Shown here: one piece after another, positions 39,634 to 48,812 of the stretch
Position numbering within the stretch: position 1 is the first letter of the stretch
Layout: every line of letters begins with the position of its first letter
DNA from: Marinobacter flavimaris
GTDB taxonomy: Bacteria > Pseudomonadota > Gammaproteobacteria > Pseudomonadales > Oleiphilaceae
Direction of reading: 5' to 3'
DNA length: 64,000 bases
Assembly (NCBI RefSeq): GCF_002933295.1
Contig: NZ_PSSW01000007.1
Coordinates: forward strand, 168,424-232,423
Program-made: the position numbers and the translations under genes
The notes under the pieces: model-generated
The model's input: the letters and a program-made list of their open reading frames with translations, nothing else
Database searches by the model: none
What the model was told of the DNA's origin: nothing

Positions 39634-41073
39634 ATGATGAGTGCCCCGGCAGACCTGCGTAATGCCAGTAGCTCAGCTGGCAGAGCCCTCTCGTCCGAGG
39701 CGGCGGGCAACCCGATCGCCATTCCCCCGATGCCCGATTACAATGGCCGGGTACTGGCATACACCTCAACCGCCGCCATTATCGTAACCGGCGTTCTCCA
39801 GGGCGCCTTTCCGCAATGGCTTCTCTGGCTGGTTGCCGGGGCCCTCACCTGGCCCCACATCGCCCATGCCCTGACTCGCCGCACTTTCCTCAGGAATTCG
39901 CCACGCATCCGTCAGAAAATGCTGATATTTGATTGCGTGGTTGGTGGCGCTTTCATTGGTTGCATCGGGCTGATCGTCATCCCCTCCCTCGCCGTTGCAC
40001 TGATGCTGATGTTCAGTTGCCTGATTGTTGGTGGTATCCGTCAGTGGGTCCTGGGCACCGGCTTCATGGCGGCCTCCATTGCGGGGGCGGTTGCGATCGT
40101 CGGCCCGGCAGACGGACCACACTCGCCCCTGCTGACCAGCATCGTGTCGATTTTATCCACCGGGCTTTATATTTGCGTTACGGCTTACTATTCCCACCAG
40201 CAGGCACGGGCGTTGATGCTGGCAAAGACCCAGATCCAGAACCAGCGGGAGCAGTCCATCGCGCTTTCACACAAACTGTCCAAATATCTCTCGCCTCAAG
40301 TCTGGCAGTCGATCTTCACCGGTGAGCGGGACGTGAGACTGGAAACCCAGCGCAAGAAACTGGCGGTGTTTTTCTCTGACATCAAAGGCTTCACCGAATT
40401 GTCTGAGGAAATGGAACCCGAAGCACTGACCGAACTGCTGAATCACTACTTCAATGAAATGTCGGAAGTTGCTCTCAAGTATGGCGGCACCATCGACAAG
40501 TTCGTTGGTGATTCCATCATGGTGTTCTTTGGCGATCCAACCAGCCGTGGCCAGAGGGAGGACGCATTTGCCTGTGTCTCCATGGCCATCGAGATGCGCA
40601 AGCATATGAAAATCATGCGGCAGAAATGGCGCAGCCAGGGCATCAAGACCCCGCTGGAAATCCGCATGGGAATAAGCACCGGTTATACAACGGTTGGTAA
40701 CTTTGGCGCCGAGAACCGGATGGATTACACGATTATCGGCAAGGAAGTAAACCTGGCCAGCCGGCTTGAGTCCCTGGCGGAGCCGGGCGAAATCCTCGTT
40801 TCCTACGAAACCTTCGCGCTGATCAAGGACAAGATCATGTGCAGAGACAAGGGCGAGATTACCGTGAAGGGCTTTGTCAAGCCGGTGCCAATTTACGAAG
40901 TGGTCGACTTCCGGCGCGACATGGGGCCCAACCGAAGCTTCCTGGAACACGAACATAGCGGCTTCGCCATGTATCTCGATTCGGACAAGATCACCGAGAA
41001 AGAGCGGCAGGCCATCCTGACCGCTCTGGAAGATGCTGCAGATCGCCTGCGGCGGGAAGAGGATGTTTCCTGA
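39634..41073 (+). CDS. CyaB-like class III adenylate cyclase with MASE2-type membrane domain
   Basis: A 479-residue cyclase. Residues about 40-205 form roughly six TM helices resembling MASE2, the sensor of Pseudomonas CyaB. The class III catalytic domain spans about 265-420. Metal-binding Asp residues are in FFSDIKGFTEL and FVGDSIMVFFGD. The transition-state pair is in VNLASRLE. The Lys in IDKFVGD and the Asp in RMDYTIIG indicate adenine rather than guanine specificity. The expected product is cAMP for a Vfr/CRP-type regulator. The start at 39634 directly follows the Mpo1-like gene; ATG 39637 or 39730 are possible. Confidence 0.88.
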   Translation: MMSAPADLRNASSSAGRALSSEAAGNPIAIPPMPDYNGRVLAYTSTAAIIVTGVLQGAFPQWLLWLVAGALTWPHIAHALTRRTFLRNSPRIRQKMLIFDCVVGGAFIGCIGLIVIPSLAVALMLMFSCLIVGGIRQWVLGTGFMAASIAGAVAIVGPADGPHSPLLTSIVSILSTGLYICVTAYYSHQQARALMLAKTQIQNQREQSIALSHKLSKYLSPQVWQSIFTGERDVRLETQRKKLAVFFSDIKGFTELSEEMEPEALTELLNHYFNEMSEVALKYGGTIDKFVGDSIMVFFGDPTSRGQREDAFACVSMAIEMRKHMKIMRQKWRSQGIKTPLEIRMGISTGYTTVGNFGAENRMDYTIIGKEVNLASRLESLAEPGEILVSYETFALIKDKIMCRDKGEITVKGFVKPVPIYEVVDFRRDMGPNRSFLEHEHSGFAMYLDSDKITEKERQAILTALEDAADRLRREEDVS

Positions 41074-41103
41074 GGCGCTTCCCTGCGCTCAAACAGAATC
41101 CTG

Positions 41104-41922
41104 CTACTGACGTATCAACCTTGGGCCGGCATCCCCGCCGGTTTCCGTGCTTCGCCACGGATTTATATCCAGCCCGCCCCGCCGTGTATACCGGGCAACC
41201 ACGGTAAGCGACTCCGGGTTGCACCGCCCCATCAGATCGGTAAACACGGTTTCCACGCAATGCTCGTGGAAATCCTGTTTCTGCCGGAAGCTCACCACGT
41301 AACGCAACAAACCGCCCCGATCGATTTTCGGTCCGGTGTAGCTTATGAGGAGTGTCGCCCAGTCAGGCTGACCGGTTACCGGGCAGTTGCTCTTCAGCAG
41401 ATGGGAGCAGAGCCGTTCTGTCACCACCTCCCCACTCGCTGAAAGCGCCTCAGGCGCGTATTCAAAAACCACTTCGCTGACCGGCTCGTCATCAATGAGC
41501 TCGAAGCCCTCCGGCCGGCCAATCGCTTCACCGGATTCGTCGACGCTCAACAGATTCACCTGAACAGCACCGCCGCAGGCGCTGGAAAGATCCTGGGTAA
41601 TCACCTCCGCGACCTGCTCCCGAGAAGAGTAGACCGCCTGGTTCAACGAGTTCAGGTACAGCTTGAGCGATTTGGACTCAATGATTGCGGGCGAGGCCGC
41701 CGGAAAAACAATCTCCGCCCAGGCCACTTCCGGCACGCCGCTTGGACGCAGCCAGGAGATTTCCCAGGCCTGCCACAGATCCTCGCCAAACCAAGGCCAA
41801 CGGCCATCCTCCAGACCAAGGCGGCGGCGATTTTCCTCTCTCGCCACCGGGAAAAGCAGCCCAGGATCGTAGCTGTCCGGGTAGTCGCTTGTCTTGCCAA
41901 GCGGAGCGTCGTTAAGTGCCAT
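41104..41922 (-). CDS. queF: NADPH-dependent 7-cyano-7-deazaguanine reductase
   Basis: A 272-residue long-form (unimodal YqgF/E. coli-type) QueF, reducing preQ0 to preQ1 in queuosine synthesis. The catalytic cysteine lies in LLKSNCPVTGQPDWA, with SYTGPKIDRGGLLRYVVSFRQ downstream and the substrate-binding Glu in FHEHCVETVF. It lies 14 bases after the ABC permease gene and is probably cotranscribed with it. tgt and queA, which use its product, lie at 24.6-26.9 kb. Confidence 0.96.
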   Translation of the reverse strand: MALNDAPLGKTSDYPDSYDPGLLFPVAREENRRRLGLEDGRWPWFGEDLWQAWEISWLRPSGVPEVAWAEIVFPAASPAIIESKSLKLYLNSLNQAVYSSREQVAEVITQDLSSACGGAVQVNLLSVDESGEAIGRPEGFELIDDEPVSEVVFEYAPEALSASGEVVTERLCSHLLKSNCPVTGQPDWATLLISYTGPKIDRGGLLRYVVSFRQKQDFHEHCVETVFTDLMGRCNPESLTVVARYTRRGGLDINPWRSTETGGDAGPRLIRQ

Positions 41923-41936
41923 AGTGGTTCCTGAAA

Positions 41937-42710
41937 TCAGTGGCGAATGCCTTTACCACGCTCCAGCATTCTGAGAGCGATGAATGCCAGTACGGAGATG
42001 AAAACCAGAATCATACCAAGAGAAACAAACGGATTAACGTCTGACACGCCCAGAATGCCGTACCGGAAGCCGTTGACCATGTAGAGGATAGGGTTGGCCA
42101 TGGATACGCCCTGCCAGAACCCCGGCAGTAAATCGATGCTGTAGAACACGCCGCCCAGATACGTCAACGGCGTCAATACGAACGTGGGCACAATGGAGAT
42201 GTCATCAAACTTGGTCGCCAACATGGCGTTGATAAAGCCACCCAGGGCAAACAGTGCCGAAGTCAGAAATACCGTCAGAACCATCATGGGCAAGTTGTGG
42301 ATGGACAGGCGGGTAAACGCCAGTGACAACAGCGTGACAATCAACCCGATGCCGAGGCCTCGCGCCATGCCACCGGTCACATAGCCGGCCAGGATCACCC
42401 AGTTCGGCACCGGCGACACCAGAAGCTCCTCGATGCTGCGCTGGAACTTCATGGAGAAAAACGAAGACACCACATTGGCGTAGGAACTAGTGATCACCGA
42501 CATCATGATCAGCCCCGGCACAATGAAAGACATGTACTCGAAGCCGCCCATCTCCCCGATACGGGAGCCGATGAGGTTGCCGAAAATAATGAAATACAGG
42601 GTCATGGTGACCGCGGGCGGCAACAGGGTTTGCGCCCAGATGCGGGTAAACCGGCGTATCTCCCGGACAACGATGGTACTGAAAGCGGTAAAGAGCGCTT
42701 GTGGCGTCAT
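41937..42710 (-). CDS. ABC-2 type transporter permease (YadH-like)
   Basis: A 257-residue inner-membrane protein with about six TM helices and the ABC-2 signature region FVLTPLTYLGGVFYSIDLLP. It overlaps the ATPase gene by four bases (ATGA), so the two form one exporter. The sequence resembles E. coli YadH. The substrate is unknown. Confidence 0.9.
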   Translation of the reverse strand: MTPQALFTAFSTIVVREIRRFTRIWAQTLLPPAVTMTLYFIIFGNLIGSRIGEMGGFEYMSFIVPGLIMMSVITSSYANVVSSFFSMKFQRSIEELLVSPVPNWVILAGYVTGGMARGLGIGLIVTLLSLAFTRLSIHNLPMMVLTVFLTSALFALGGFINAMLATKFDDISIVPTFVLTPLTYLGGVFYSIDLLPGFWQGVSMANPILYMVNGFRYGILGVSDVNPFVSLGMILVFISVLAFIALRMLERGKGIRH

Positions 42711-43657
42711 GCGGCACCCTCCACGGTTTGAGTTGACTCCGCAGCGTTCTCTTCGACCATGCGAATAAACAGTTCCTCCAGCCGGTTGGCCTTGGTCCTC
42801 ATGCTGACCACTTTGATGCCCAACCGTTCAAGCTCCACGAACACCTGGTTGAGCCCCTGCCCTTTCTGCACTTCCACCTCGAGAGCACCTTCTCCGTCCA
42901 ATCGAGTCGGGAAACCATTCAGTTCAGGCGCGGCATCAAGGGTCTTCTCGGTGTCCAGAACAAAGGTTTCCAGGCTTAGTTGCTGCAGCAGGGCCTTTTT
43001 GCTGGTGTTTTTCAGAATCTTGCCGTGATCGATAATGGCAATATTGCGGCAAAGGGCTTCCGCTTCCTCCAGATAATGGGTCGTCAGGATAATGGTGGTG
43101 CCCTGACGATTCATTTCTTCCAGAAAGGTCCACATGGACCGACGAAGTTCAATATCTACGCCGGCAGTCGGCTCGTCCAGAATCAACAGTTTGGGCTCAT
43201 GAACAAGGGCCCGGGCAATCATCAGACGACGCTTCATACCGCCGGAGAGCATACGTGCCGGGGTGTCCCGCTTCTCCCAGAGTCCGAGCTTTTTCAGATA
43301 CTTTTCAGCCGACGCCGAGGCCTGTTTAAGAGGAATTCCGTAGTAGCCGGCCTGGGTGGTGACAATGTCGAAGACCTTTTCGAACTGGTTGAAGTTGAAC
43401 TCCTGCGGCACAACACCAAGGTTCAACTTGGCATCCGAGAGATGGGTGTCGGTGTCATATCCGAACACCCGCACCTTTCCGGCTGTTTTGTTAACCAGGG
43501 AGCAAACAATACCCAGGGTGGTCGATTTGCCTGCCCCATTGGGCCCCAGCAAGGCAAAGAAGTCCCCCTCGGCGACGTGCAGATCAATCCCCTTGAGAGC
43601 CTTGAAGCCGTCACCATAGGTTTTGGTGAGGCCCTCAATTTCCAGTGCATTGGTCAT
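42707..43657 (-). CDS. ABC transporter ATP-binding protein (YadG-like)
   Basis: A 316-residue ABC ATPase with Walker A GPNGAGKSTT, signature MLSGGMKRRLMIA, Walker B LLILDEPTAGVD and the switch His in ILTTHYLEEAEAL. It is the partner of the ABC-2 permease, in the order ATPase-permease-queF. The C-terminal DUF4162-like part (about 235-300) is present. Confidence 0.93.
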   Translation of the reverse strand: MTNALEIEGLTKTYGDGFKALKGIDLHVAEGDFFALLGPNGAGKSTTLGIVCSLVNKTAGKVRVFGYDTDTHLSDAKLNLGVVPQEFNFNQFEKVFDIVTTQAGYYGIPLKQASASAEKYLKKLGLWEKRDTPARMLSGGMKRRLMIARALVHEPKLLILDEPTAGVDIELRRSMWTFLEEMNRQGTTIILTTHYLEEAEALCRNIAIIDHGKILKNTSKKALLQQLSLETFVLDTEKTLDAAPELNGFPTRLDGEGALEVEVQKGQGLNQVFVELERLGIKVVSMRTKANRLEELFIRMVEENAAESTQTVEGAA

Positions 43658-43833
43658 AACTCATCCCGATTCGGTGAAAAACGGCAAAGAACGGCCCTCG
43701 CCGCCAGCCAGAATTTAGATTGCTATTTATTGTGACAAAGTCGCTGATTTCAAGGCCCTTATCGGCCGGAGGCATGCCCGGACCAATAACGGAAACTGCG
43801 ACAGGAATCCCGATATGAGGCAAATCACGCCCC

Positions 43834-43885
43834 TATAATGCGGTTACAACAATTTACAAAAGAGGCTGCTGCACCCCGGGTGCAG
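43834..43885 (+). promoter_or_regulatory. Promoter and leader hairpin of the lipoprotein gene
   Basis: A perfect -10 TATAAT is at 43834-43839 with no clear -35. In the leader, CTGCACC (43869-43875) and GGTGCAG (43879-43885) form a perfect 7-bp stem with loop CCG, 34 bases before the start codon. The rest of the 260-base gap 43658-43918 shows nothing recognisable. Confidence 0.5.
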
Positions 43886-43918
43886 GCGCGCTGAAACGAA
43901 GGGAATGTACGTTCAACC

Positions 43919-45034
43919 ATGAGATCCGTTCACCGCACCCGACTTACGTTCACCCTGCTGGGCACACTTGCTCTCTCCGGCTGTCTGGATGACGGCGGAG
44001 GCTCCGGCGACGACAGGAGCACCGGCCGAGTCAATTTCAATGGTTTTAACGGTCTTTCCTATCAGACTGCCAGTCAGTCCGGCACCACCAACGCAGCGGG
44101 AGAATTCCGCTACTACCCCGGCGAAACCCTCACGTTCAGGGTTGGAGACCTGCCGCTGGTTAGCGATGTACCGGCCAGGCAATACGTAACCCTGCTCGAA
44201 TTTTTCGAGACCACCCGCACAGGGCTGCAAACGCCAATGGTGGATGATGAGGGATTGAGCACCCACACGCTGACTGAGCAAAACGTTCTGGAGAATACAA
44301 CGCTGATGAACCTGTCCCGGTTCCTGATGCTCCTGAACTGGAGCCAGAATGTTGCTGAGGGCGACGGTATCGATATCCGCGACTGGGTTATTAGGCAGTT
44401 GAACGCGGCCCTTCCGGGCCTGACAGCGCCGATTGATTTCAGTGTCAGCGAATCCGAATTCACGGCCAACAACCCGATGTCTCCCGCCAATCAGCTGCTT
44501 GCCGCGATCTGTTTTTACCCCGAGGACGATGAACTCTGTGAGGAGCCGCCCACCCAGGAGGAAATCGACAACGCACCGCCACGACCGGAGAATGATGAGG
44601 ATCGCGATCCTGACATTGAATACAGTGAAGACCTGCAGGCCAAAAAGGACCGAATCGAGAATGCCGTGCGAACCATGGAAGACATTGATTCGGAGGATGC
44701 CCAGACCTATCTCACTCGGGAACTCAAGGCGATCAGTACAACCGTCGCAAACCGATATTTCCTGGATGAGGACGTTGCCAGTCATCCGGCTACTGATACA
44801 GCCCTGAAGCAGGTTGCGGTTCGAAAAATCGGGGGCGGACTTTCCCTGGCGGAGCTGGAGGCCATCAGCACACGCCCGCAGGATATCCAGATAAATTCAG
44901 CCGACTGGCAGAGCGGAGAGGTGGAGTATTTTGTCGCCGGCCCCTCCGGCGGTGAGTCCGAGCTGCTGCTCAGCTTCCGTCCGGAGGATACCTATCGGTG
45001 GGTTCGCAAACAGCTGCGAGTGCTTATCCGCTGA
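43919..45034 (+). CDS. Predicted lipoprotein of unknown function
   Basis: A 371-residue protein. The signal peptide ends in the lipobox LSGC (Cys about 22), followed by an acidic Gly-rich linker DDGGGSGDD. Residues about 38-85 form a small domain with GLSYQTASQSGTTNAAGEF...GETLTFRVG, a pattern seen at the N-terminus of several marine gammaproteobacterial lipoproteins. The centre is acidic (PPRPENDEDRDPDIEYSEDL). No enzymatic motif was recognised. Its 3' end overlaps that of the convergent HD-GYP-like gene by 11 bases. No strong ribosome-binding site precedes ATG 43919. Confidence 0.72.
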   Translation: MRSVHRTRLTFTLLGTLALSGCLDDGGGSGDDRSTGRVNFNGFNGLSYQTASQSGTTNAAGEFRYYPGETLTFRVGDLPLVSDVPARQYVTLLEFFETTRTGLQTPMVDDEGLSTHTLTEQNVLENTTLMNLSRFLMLLNWSQNVAEGDGIDIRDWVIRQLNAALPGLTAPIDFSVSESEFTANNPMSPANQLLAAICFYPEDDELCEEPPTQEEIDNAPPRPENDEDRDPDIEYSEDLQAKKDRIENAVRTMEDIDSEDAQTYLTRELKAISTTVANRYFLDEDVASHPATDTALKQVAVRKIGGGLSLAELEAISTRPQDIQINSADWQSGEVEYFVAGPSGGESELLLSFRPEDTYRWVRKQLRVLIR

Positions 45035-46331
45035 TCAGGCGCGAGAGGCTCCAGCGTGATTCCACGCCGGTCACGTCGTAATAGGAGGGATCGAGGCCTT
45101 CCGTACCGTGCGGCAGACAATCGCGAACCCGCACGGTTTCCGGCGCTTCCTTGCCTTCGTTGTATCTGGCCAGATCAATAATTTTGGCTGTTTTCAGCGG
45201 CCTTGAGGCAGCATCGGTCATTACCATTACCCGCGGCCACAAACGGCGCTCAGGGGAATGGGAAACCACAATACCGCGCTGACCATCGGTCAGCTCGACC
45301 AGACTCCCGGTGGGATAGATACCGATCGCCTGAATGAAATTCTCGACCAGATCCTCCTGGAACTCGATATTGCGCATTTCATAGAGCAGCGTGACCGCTT
45401 TTGCCGGTGTCATCGGCTCGGCATGAGACCGGGGCGCTATCAATGATTCGAAAAATTCCGCGATACCGGCAACCTTGGCGAGCAATGGAATCCGATCGCC
45501 GCGAACACCCTCCGGAAAGCCGGAACCGTTATGACGTTCCCGATGCCCCTGAACCACACTCAGCACGGCACGAGAGAGCCCGCTGTTTTCAAGCATCCTG
45601 ACTCCACGGCCAACGTAACTCCGGTAGGTCAGATACTCCTCTGAGCTTAACTGGCCTTCCCGCGCCAGCAACTCGGCAGGCAGCGTGGTCTTGCCCACCT
45701 GGGACAGCAGGCAACCCAGGCCCAAATGGTTCAGGAGCCCCTCGTTCAACCCGAGATGGCGCCCACACACCAGGGCCCAGACAGAGGTATTCAGTGCATG
45801 CCGGTACAGGTAGCTGTCGTGAGCACGGGTGCGACTGAGCCACAACAGAGCGTCTGGCTGGCGAACAACGCTACTCACCATTTTGCTGGTGATCGCAGCG
45901 ATCGGCCGGAGATCTGGCACGCCATCGGCACGAAGTGTCTCGAAAAGCTGATCCAGCGCGCCTTCCATATCGTCAAGCAGGCGCTTTGAGGTTTTCATTT
46001 CCTTCTTGAGACTGGTAACGGCTTCATACGTCACTGGCTCGCGAATACTCAGAGGCGGCAACTGGAGCTGCTCCCGCCCACCCCTGCGCTTGCCTTGCAA
46101 TGTTCCGAAAGCCGGCTTGCTTCCGCCTTTTACCTCTTTGGATTCCCTTGCTTCCGCCACATCGACCAGAACCCATTTGCAGTGGGATACCAGTGCACGA
46201 ATGTCATCCTGGGACCGGATATGGAAACCCTGAATCGGAAAGGGGGTCTGATGCCATGGCCTGTCCAGATCAGACACGAACATGCCCACTTCCAGATCAT
46301 GAACTGCGACTTTTTTCTGTTGGACACCCAC
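45024..46331 (-). CDS. DUF3391/HD-GYP-like protein with degenerate active site
   Basis: A 435-residue protein with an N-terminal DUF3391 domain (KKVAVHDLEVGMFVSDLDRPW) and a C-terminal HD-GYP fold (about 170-350), normally a cyclic-di-GMP phosphodiesterase. The first metal His is kept (YLYRHALNTSVWA). The HD signature, usually HDIGK, reads SQVGK (CLLSQVGKTTLP), and the GYP motif reads HNGSGFP. The loss of His-Asp argues against normal catalysis and for a binding or regulatory role. GTG 46331 follows GAGGTGG; the longer open frame to 46433 has an unlikely N-terminus. Confidence 0.85.
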   Translation of the reverse strand: MGVQQKKVAVHDLEVGMFVSDLDRPWHQTPFPIQGFHIRSQDDIRALVSHCKWVLVDVAEARESKEVKGGSKPAFGTLQGKRRGGREQLQLPPLSIREPVTYEAVTSLKKEMKTSKRLLDDMEGALDQLFETLRADGVPDLRPIAAITSKMVSSVVRQPDALLWLSRTRAHDSYLYRHALNTSVWALVCGRHLGLNEGLLNHLGLGCLLSQVGKTTLPAELLAREGQLSSEEYLTYRSYVGRGVRMLENSGLSRAVLSVVQGHRERHNGSGFPEGVRGDRIPLLAKVAGIAEFFESLIAPRSHAEPMTPAKAVTLLYEMRNIEFQEDLVENFIQAIGIYPTGSLVELTDGQRGIVVSHSPERRLWPRVMVMTDAASRPLKTAKIIDLARYNEGKEAPETVRVRDCLPHGTEGLDPSYYDVTGVESRWSLSRLISG

Positions 46332-46507
46332 GGGCCACCTCACACAACAAACTTTTCGATAGCTACCATTCTGACCGAACCGCCGGAAGACACAATTACA
46401 ATATCGTATCGCCAGGTAACCCAAACGCGACAAAACGTAACGCTAATGTTCAACAGGAAACAAAATGTAGCAACGTGATGGGAGTCACATATCAACGTCA
46501 GAAAGTG

Positions 46508-47101
46508 TCACTCTGCGTCACATACCGATTCATCAAATTCAGGCAATCGGGACCGCATTGAACCCCGCGGCGCCTTCCGGACATAAACCGTGTACGGAAC
46601 TGATGATGCTCGCAGATAGTCAAGGTTCAGGGCGTCATCACCCTCACCCTCTTCCACGACGGCAGGACTACAGGACACCAGCAACTCCAGTTTCCCTTCT
46701 ATTTCTGCAATACGGGCATCCGGATCCGCCGGATTGATAGACATGCAGCGGGTTGAGCCGCTTGCCGGCTGGCCCGTCTGCGCCACCAGATCCCGGCCCG
46801 CTTCGCCACAGGCACGAATACCCTCGCCGCAGGCACTCGCCTCTTCGTCATCGCGGAGGCGCCAGACACGGTCGCTGCACTGGGTTTCCAGCTTCACGGG
46901 CGTGGCTTTATCGCCGGCAAACCACCAACCAGGATACTCCGCGCTTTGCCAGGACAGCCGCACGTGTCTTGGCTCACCGGATGAATTCTCAGCCGGAAAC
47001 ATCGCAAAATGTGAGTAATAGCTCGCACAGCCCGATACGGAAACCAGGACAAGGCTTGCAATAATTGGCTTGTAAGCTCTGGAAAAGACTGAAAAGATCA
47101 T
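46508..47101 (-). CDS. Predicted lipoprotein of unknown function
   Basis: A 197-residue protein with a signal peptide ending in the lipobox SGC (SLVLVSVSGCASYYSHF, Cys about 26). The mature part has six further cysteines, in ETQCSDRVW, SACGEGIRACGE, STRCMSI, LVSCSP and SVCDAE. Paired disulfides in the periplasm are therefore plausible. No family was recognised. It lies 73 bases upstream of the PilZ gene end in the same orientation. Confidence 0.68.
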   Translation of the reverse strand: MIFSVFSRAYKPIIASLVLVSVSGCASYYSHFAMFPAENSSGEPRHVRLSWQSAEYPGWWFAGDKATPVKLETQCSDRVWRLRDDEEASACGEGIRACGEAGRDLVAQTGQPASGSTRCMSINPADPDARIAEIEGKLELLVSCSPAVVEEGEGDDALNLDYLRASSVPYTVYVRKAPRGSMRSRLPEFDESVCDAE

Positions 47102-47174
47102 CTGGCTGTTGCATCCCTGACAGCGGTTGGTTGAACACTGCCATTATCCACGGCAGGGGCATTCAATCCGTCTA

Positions 47175-47453
47175 TCAGTCACCATTTTGATCAAACTGGA
47201 GGCCGTACCCGTCGTTGGTTTTGCGCACGACCACCATTTCAAGTATCGGTGCTGGAACAGGTAGCCCCTGCACCTGCACGGTAACTGTGTCGCCGAGGTT
47301 TGGCGCAAATGGCTCAGTGTCCACAACGATGAAAACACCGCCGTCGGAGATATCGCGGGTCGAGAATATGAACTCGCCCAGCTCCTCGTGAACCACCTTT
47401 ACTTTCGCACTCATTGCCGTGCGTATGTGCTCTCTTCGATCGTTCCCATCCAT
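47175..47453 (-). CDS. PilZ domain protein
   Basis: A 92-residue single-domain PilZ protein, a candidate cyclic-di-GMP receptor. The binding motif RxxxR is in DRREHIRTAM near the N-terminus and the second motif (D/N)xSxxG is DISDGG. It sits in the neighbourhood of the HD-GYP-like gene and could take part in the same signalling. It is divergent from the iron-transporter gene. Confidence 0.85.
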   Translation of the reverse strand: MDGNDRREHIRTAMSAKVKVVHEELGEFIFSTRDISDGGVFIVVDTEPFAPNLGDTVTVQVQGLPVPAPILEMVVVRKTNDGYGLQFDQNGD

Positions 47454-47537
47454 TTGAGGATTCCACTACTTTTTGCATAGTTTTTATAGTCTTCCGAAGC
47501 ATAACACCATTTTCAGAAAAATATGCCAACGGAGAGA

Positions 47538-47573
47538 TTGACTCTGGAGTCAATGGAAATGAGAATGGTTGGC
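47538..47573 (+). promoter_or_regulatory. Promoter with Fur-type box for the iron importer
   Basis: -35 TTGACT at 47538-47543 and a weak -10 GAGAAT at 47561-47566 are 17 bases apart. GGAAATGAGAATGGTTGGC (47555-47573) matches 12 of 19 positions of the Fur consensus and covers the -10, where Fur repression would act. An 8-bp dyad (ATTGACTC/GAGTCAAT, 47537-47554) overlaps the -35. Confidence 0.5.
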
Positions 47574-47640
47574 GTTTTTAAAAACTTGCCGATCCTGGCA
47601 AAGGCAAATTAATACCGGAAACACCCGAAAGGATGGGAAT

Positions 47641-48657
47641 ATGCGAATGAAACTGGCTGCTACCGCAGCAATCGCCCTCTCTGCCATGCCCATGGCCGCC
47701 TCCGCAGATGGCGAGGTCAATATCTACTCATACCGTCAGGCATATCTGCTCGAACCCCTGCTGAACGCTTTTGAACAGGAAACCGGCATCCAGAGCAACG
47801 TGGTCTTTGCCAAACAGGGTCTGGCCGAGCGACTGGAGCGCGAGGGTCGCAACAGCCCGGCAGATTTGGTAATGACCGTTGATATTTCCCGCCTCAACGA
47901 GCTGGTAGAACGTGATCTCGTTCAGAACGTCGACAACGAGACTCTGGTAGAGAACATTCCGGAAAACCTGCGCCATCCCGAGGGCAAGTGGTTTGCCCTT
48001 ACCACCCGCGGGCGCCTGATTTTCGTGTCCAAGGACCGCGTGGAAGAAGGTGAGATCACCACCTACGAGCAACTGGCAGACGACAAGTGGAACAACCGTA
48101 TCTGCACTCGCAGCGGCAAGCACCCATACAACATCGCCCTGTTCTCCTCCATGATCGCACACCATGGTGAAGCCGAAACCGAGAAGTGGCTGGAAGGCCT
48201 GAAAGACAATCTGGCCCGCAAACCCCAGGGTGGCGACCGCGACCAGATCAAGGCTATTGCCGAGGGCGTATGCGACGTCTCCATTGGCAACAGCTACTAC
48301 TATGGCAACATGCTGCAGGATGAGAACCAGCGGCCAATTGCCGAGCAGGTACGGCTTGTATTTCCGAACGCCGAAGGCCGGGGCACTCACGTGAATATCA
48401 GTGGTATTTCACTGACCAAGAGCGCGCCTAACCGCGAGAACGCCATCAAACTGATGGAATTCCTGTCTTCACCGAAAGCCCAGCGTATCTACGCCGAGGC
48501 AAACACGGAATACCCGGCAAACCCGGAAGTCAAGCCTTCCGGACTGGTTGCCGAGTGGGGTGAGATCAATCCCGACAACCTGTCACTGCAGGAGATTGCA
48601 GATAACCGCAACGCCGCAGTCAAACTGGTTGACCGCGTCGATTACGACGGCGAGTAA
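47641..48657 (+). CDS. Ferric iron ABC transporter substrate-binding protein
   Basis: A 338-residue periplasmic binding protein of the FbpA/FutA family. It has a signal peptide (LAATAAIALSAMPMAASA), then EVNIYSYRQAYLLEPLL. Iron-ligand tyrosines are likely in SYRQAY and in NSYYYGNML. ATG 47641 has AAGGA seven bases upstream. A strong hairpin follows the stop codon, then the permease gene at 48813. A Fur-type box precedes it. Confidence 0.93.
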   Translation: MRMKLAATAAIALSAMPMAASADGEVNIYSYRQAYLLEPLLNAFEQETGIQSNVVFAKQGLAERLEREGRNSPADLVMTVDISRLNELVERDLVQNVDNETLVENIPENLRHPEGKWFALTTRGRLIFVSKDRVEEGEITTYEQLADDKWNNRICTRSGKHPYNIALFSSMIAHHGEAETEKWLEGLKDNLARKPQGGDRDQIKAIAEGVCDVSIGNSYYYGNMLQDENQRPIAEQVRLVFPNAEGRGTHVNISGISLTKSAPNRENAIKLMEFLSSPKAQRIYAEANTEYPANPEVKPSGLVAEWGEINPDNLSLQEIADNRNAAVKLVDRVDYDGE

Positions 48658-48666
48658 TCGCCAACA

Positions 48667-48691
48667 GTGAGGGTGGTTTGACCACCCTCAC
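48667..48691 (+). terminator. Intercistronic hairpin between binding protein and permease genes
   Basis: GTGAGGGTGG and CCACCCTCAC form a perfect 10-bp stem with loop TTTGA, 10 bases after the stop. There is no T-run, so it more likely protects the upstream message from 3' degradation, or attenuates, than terminates fully. Confidence 0.7.
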
Positions 48692-48812
48692 ATGCCCTTT
48701 GGCGGGCGCTTCCCTCTTCCGGTATGACACCAGTCGTTGCAGGCATCAGGTCAGGTGACTACAATCTGCAGCCTTCAATTGGACAGACTCCACATCCAGG
48801 CGCAGGGACACT

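Noticed and set aside
41923..41936. preQ1 riboswitch before queF
   Set aside because: Only 14 bases separate queF from the permease gene upstream, too short for a preQ1 riboswitch.
43905..43922. Five-codon upstream frame whose TGA overlaps the ATG of the lipoprotein gene
   Set aside because: The purine-rich GAAGGG is too close to its ATG to act as a ribosome-binding site, and such short frames occur by chance.
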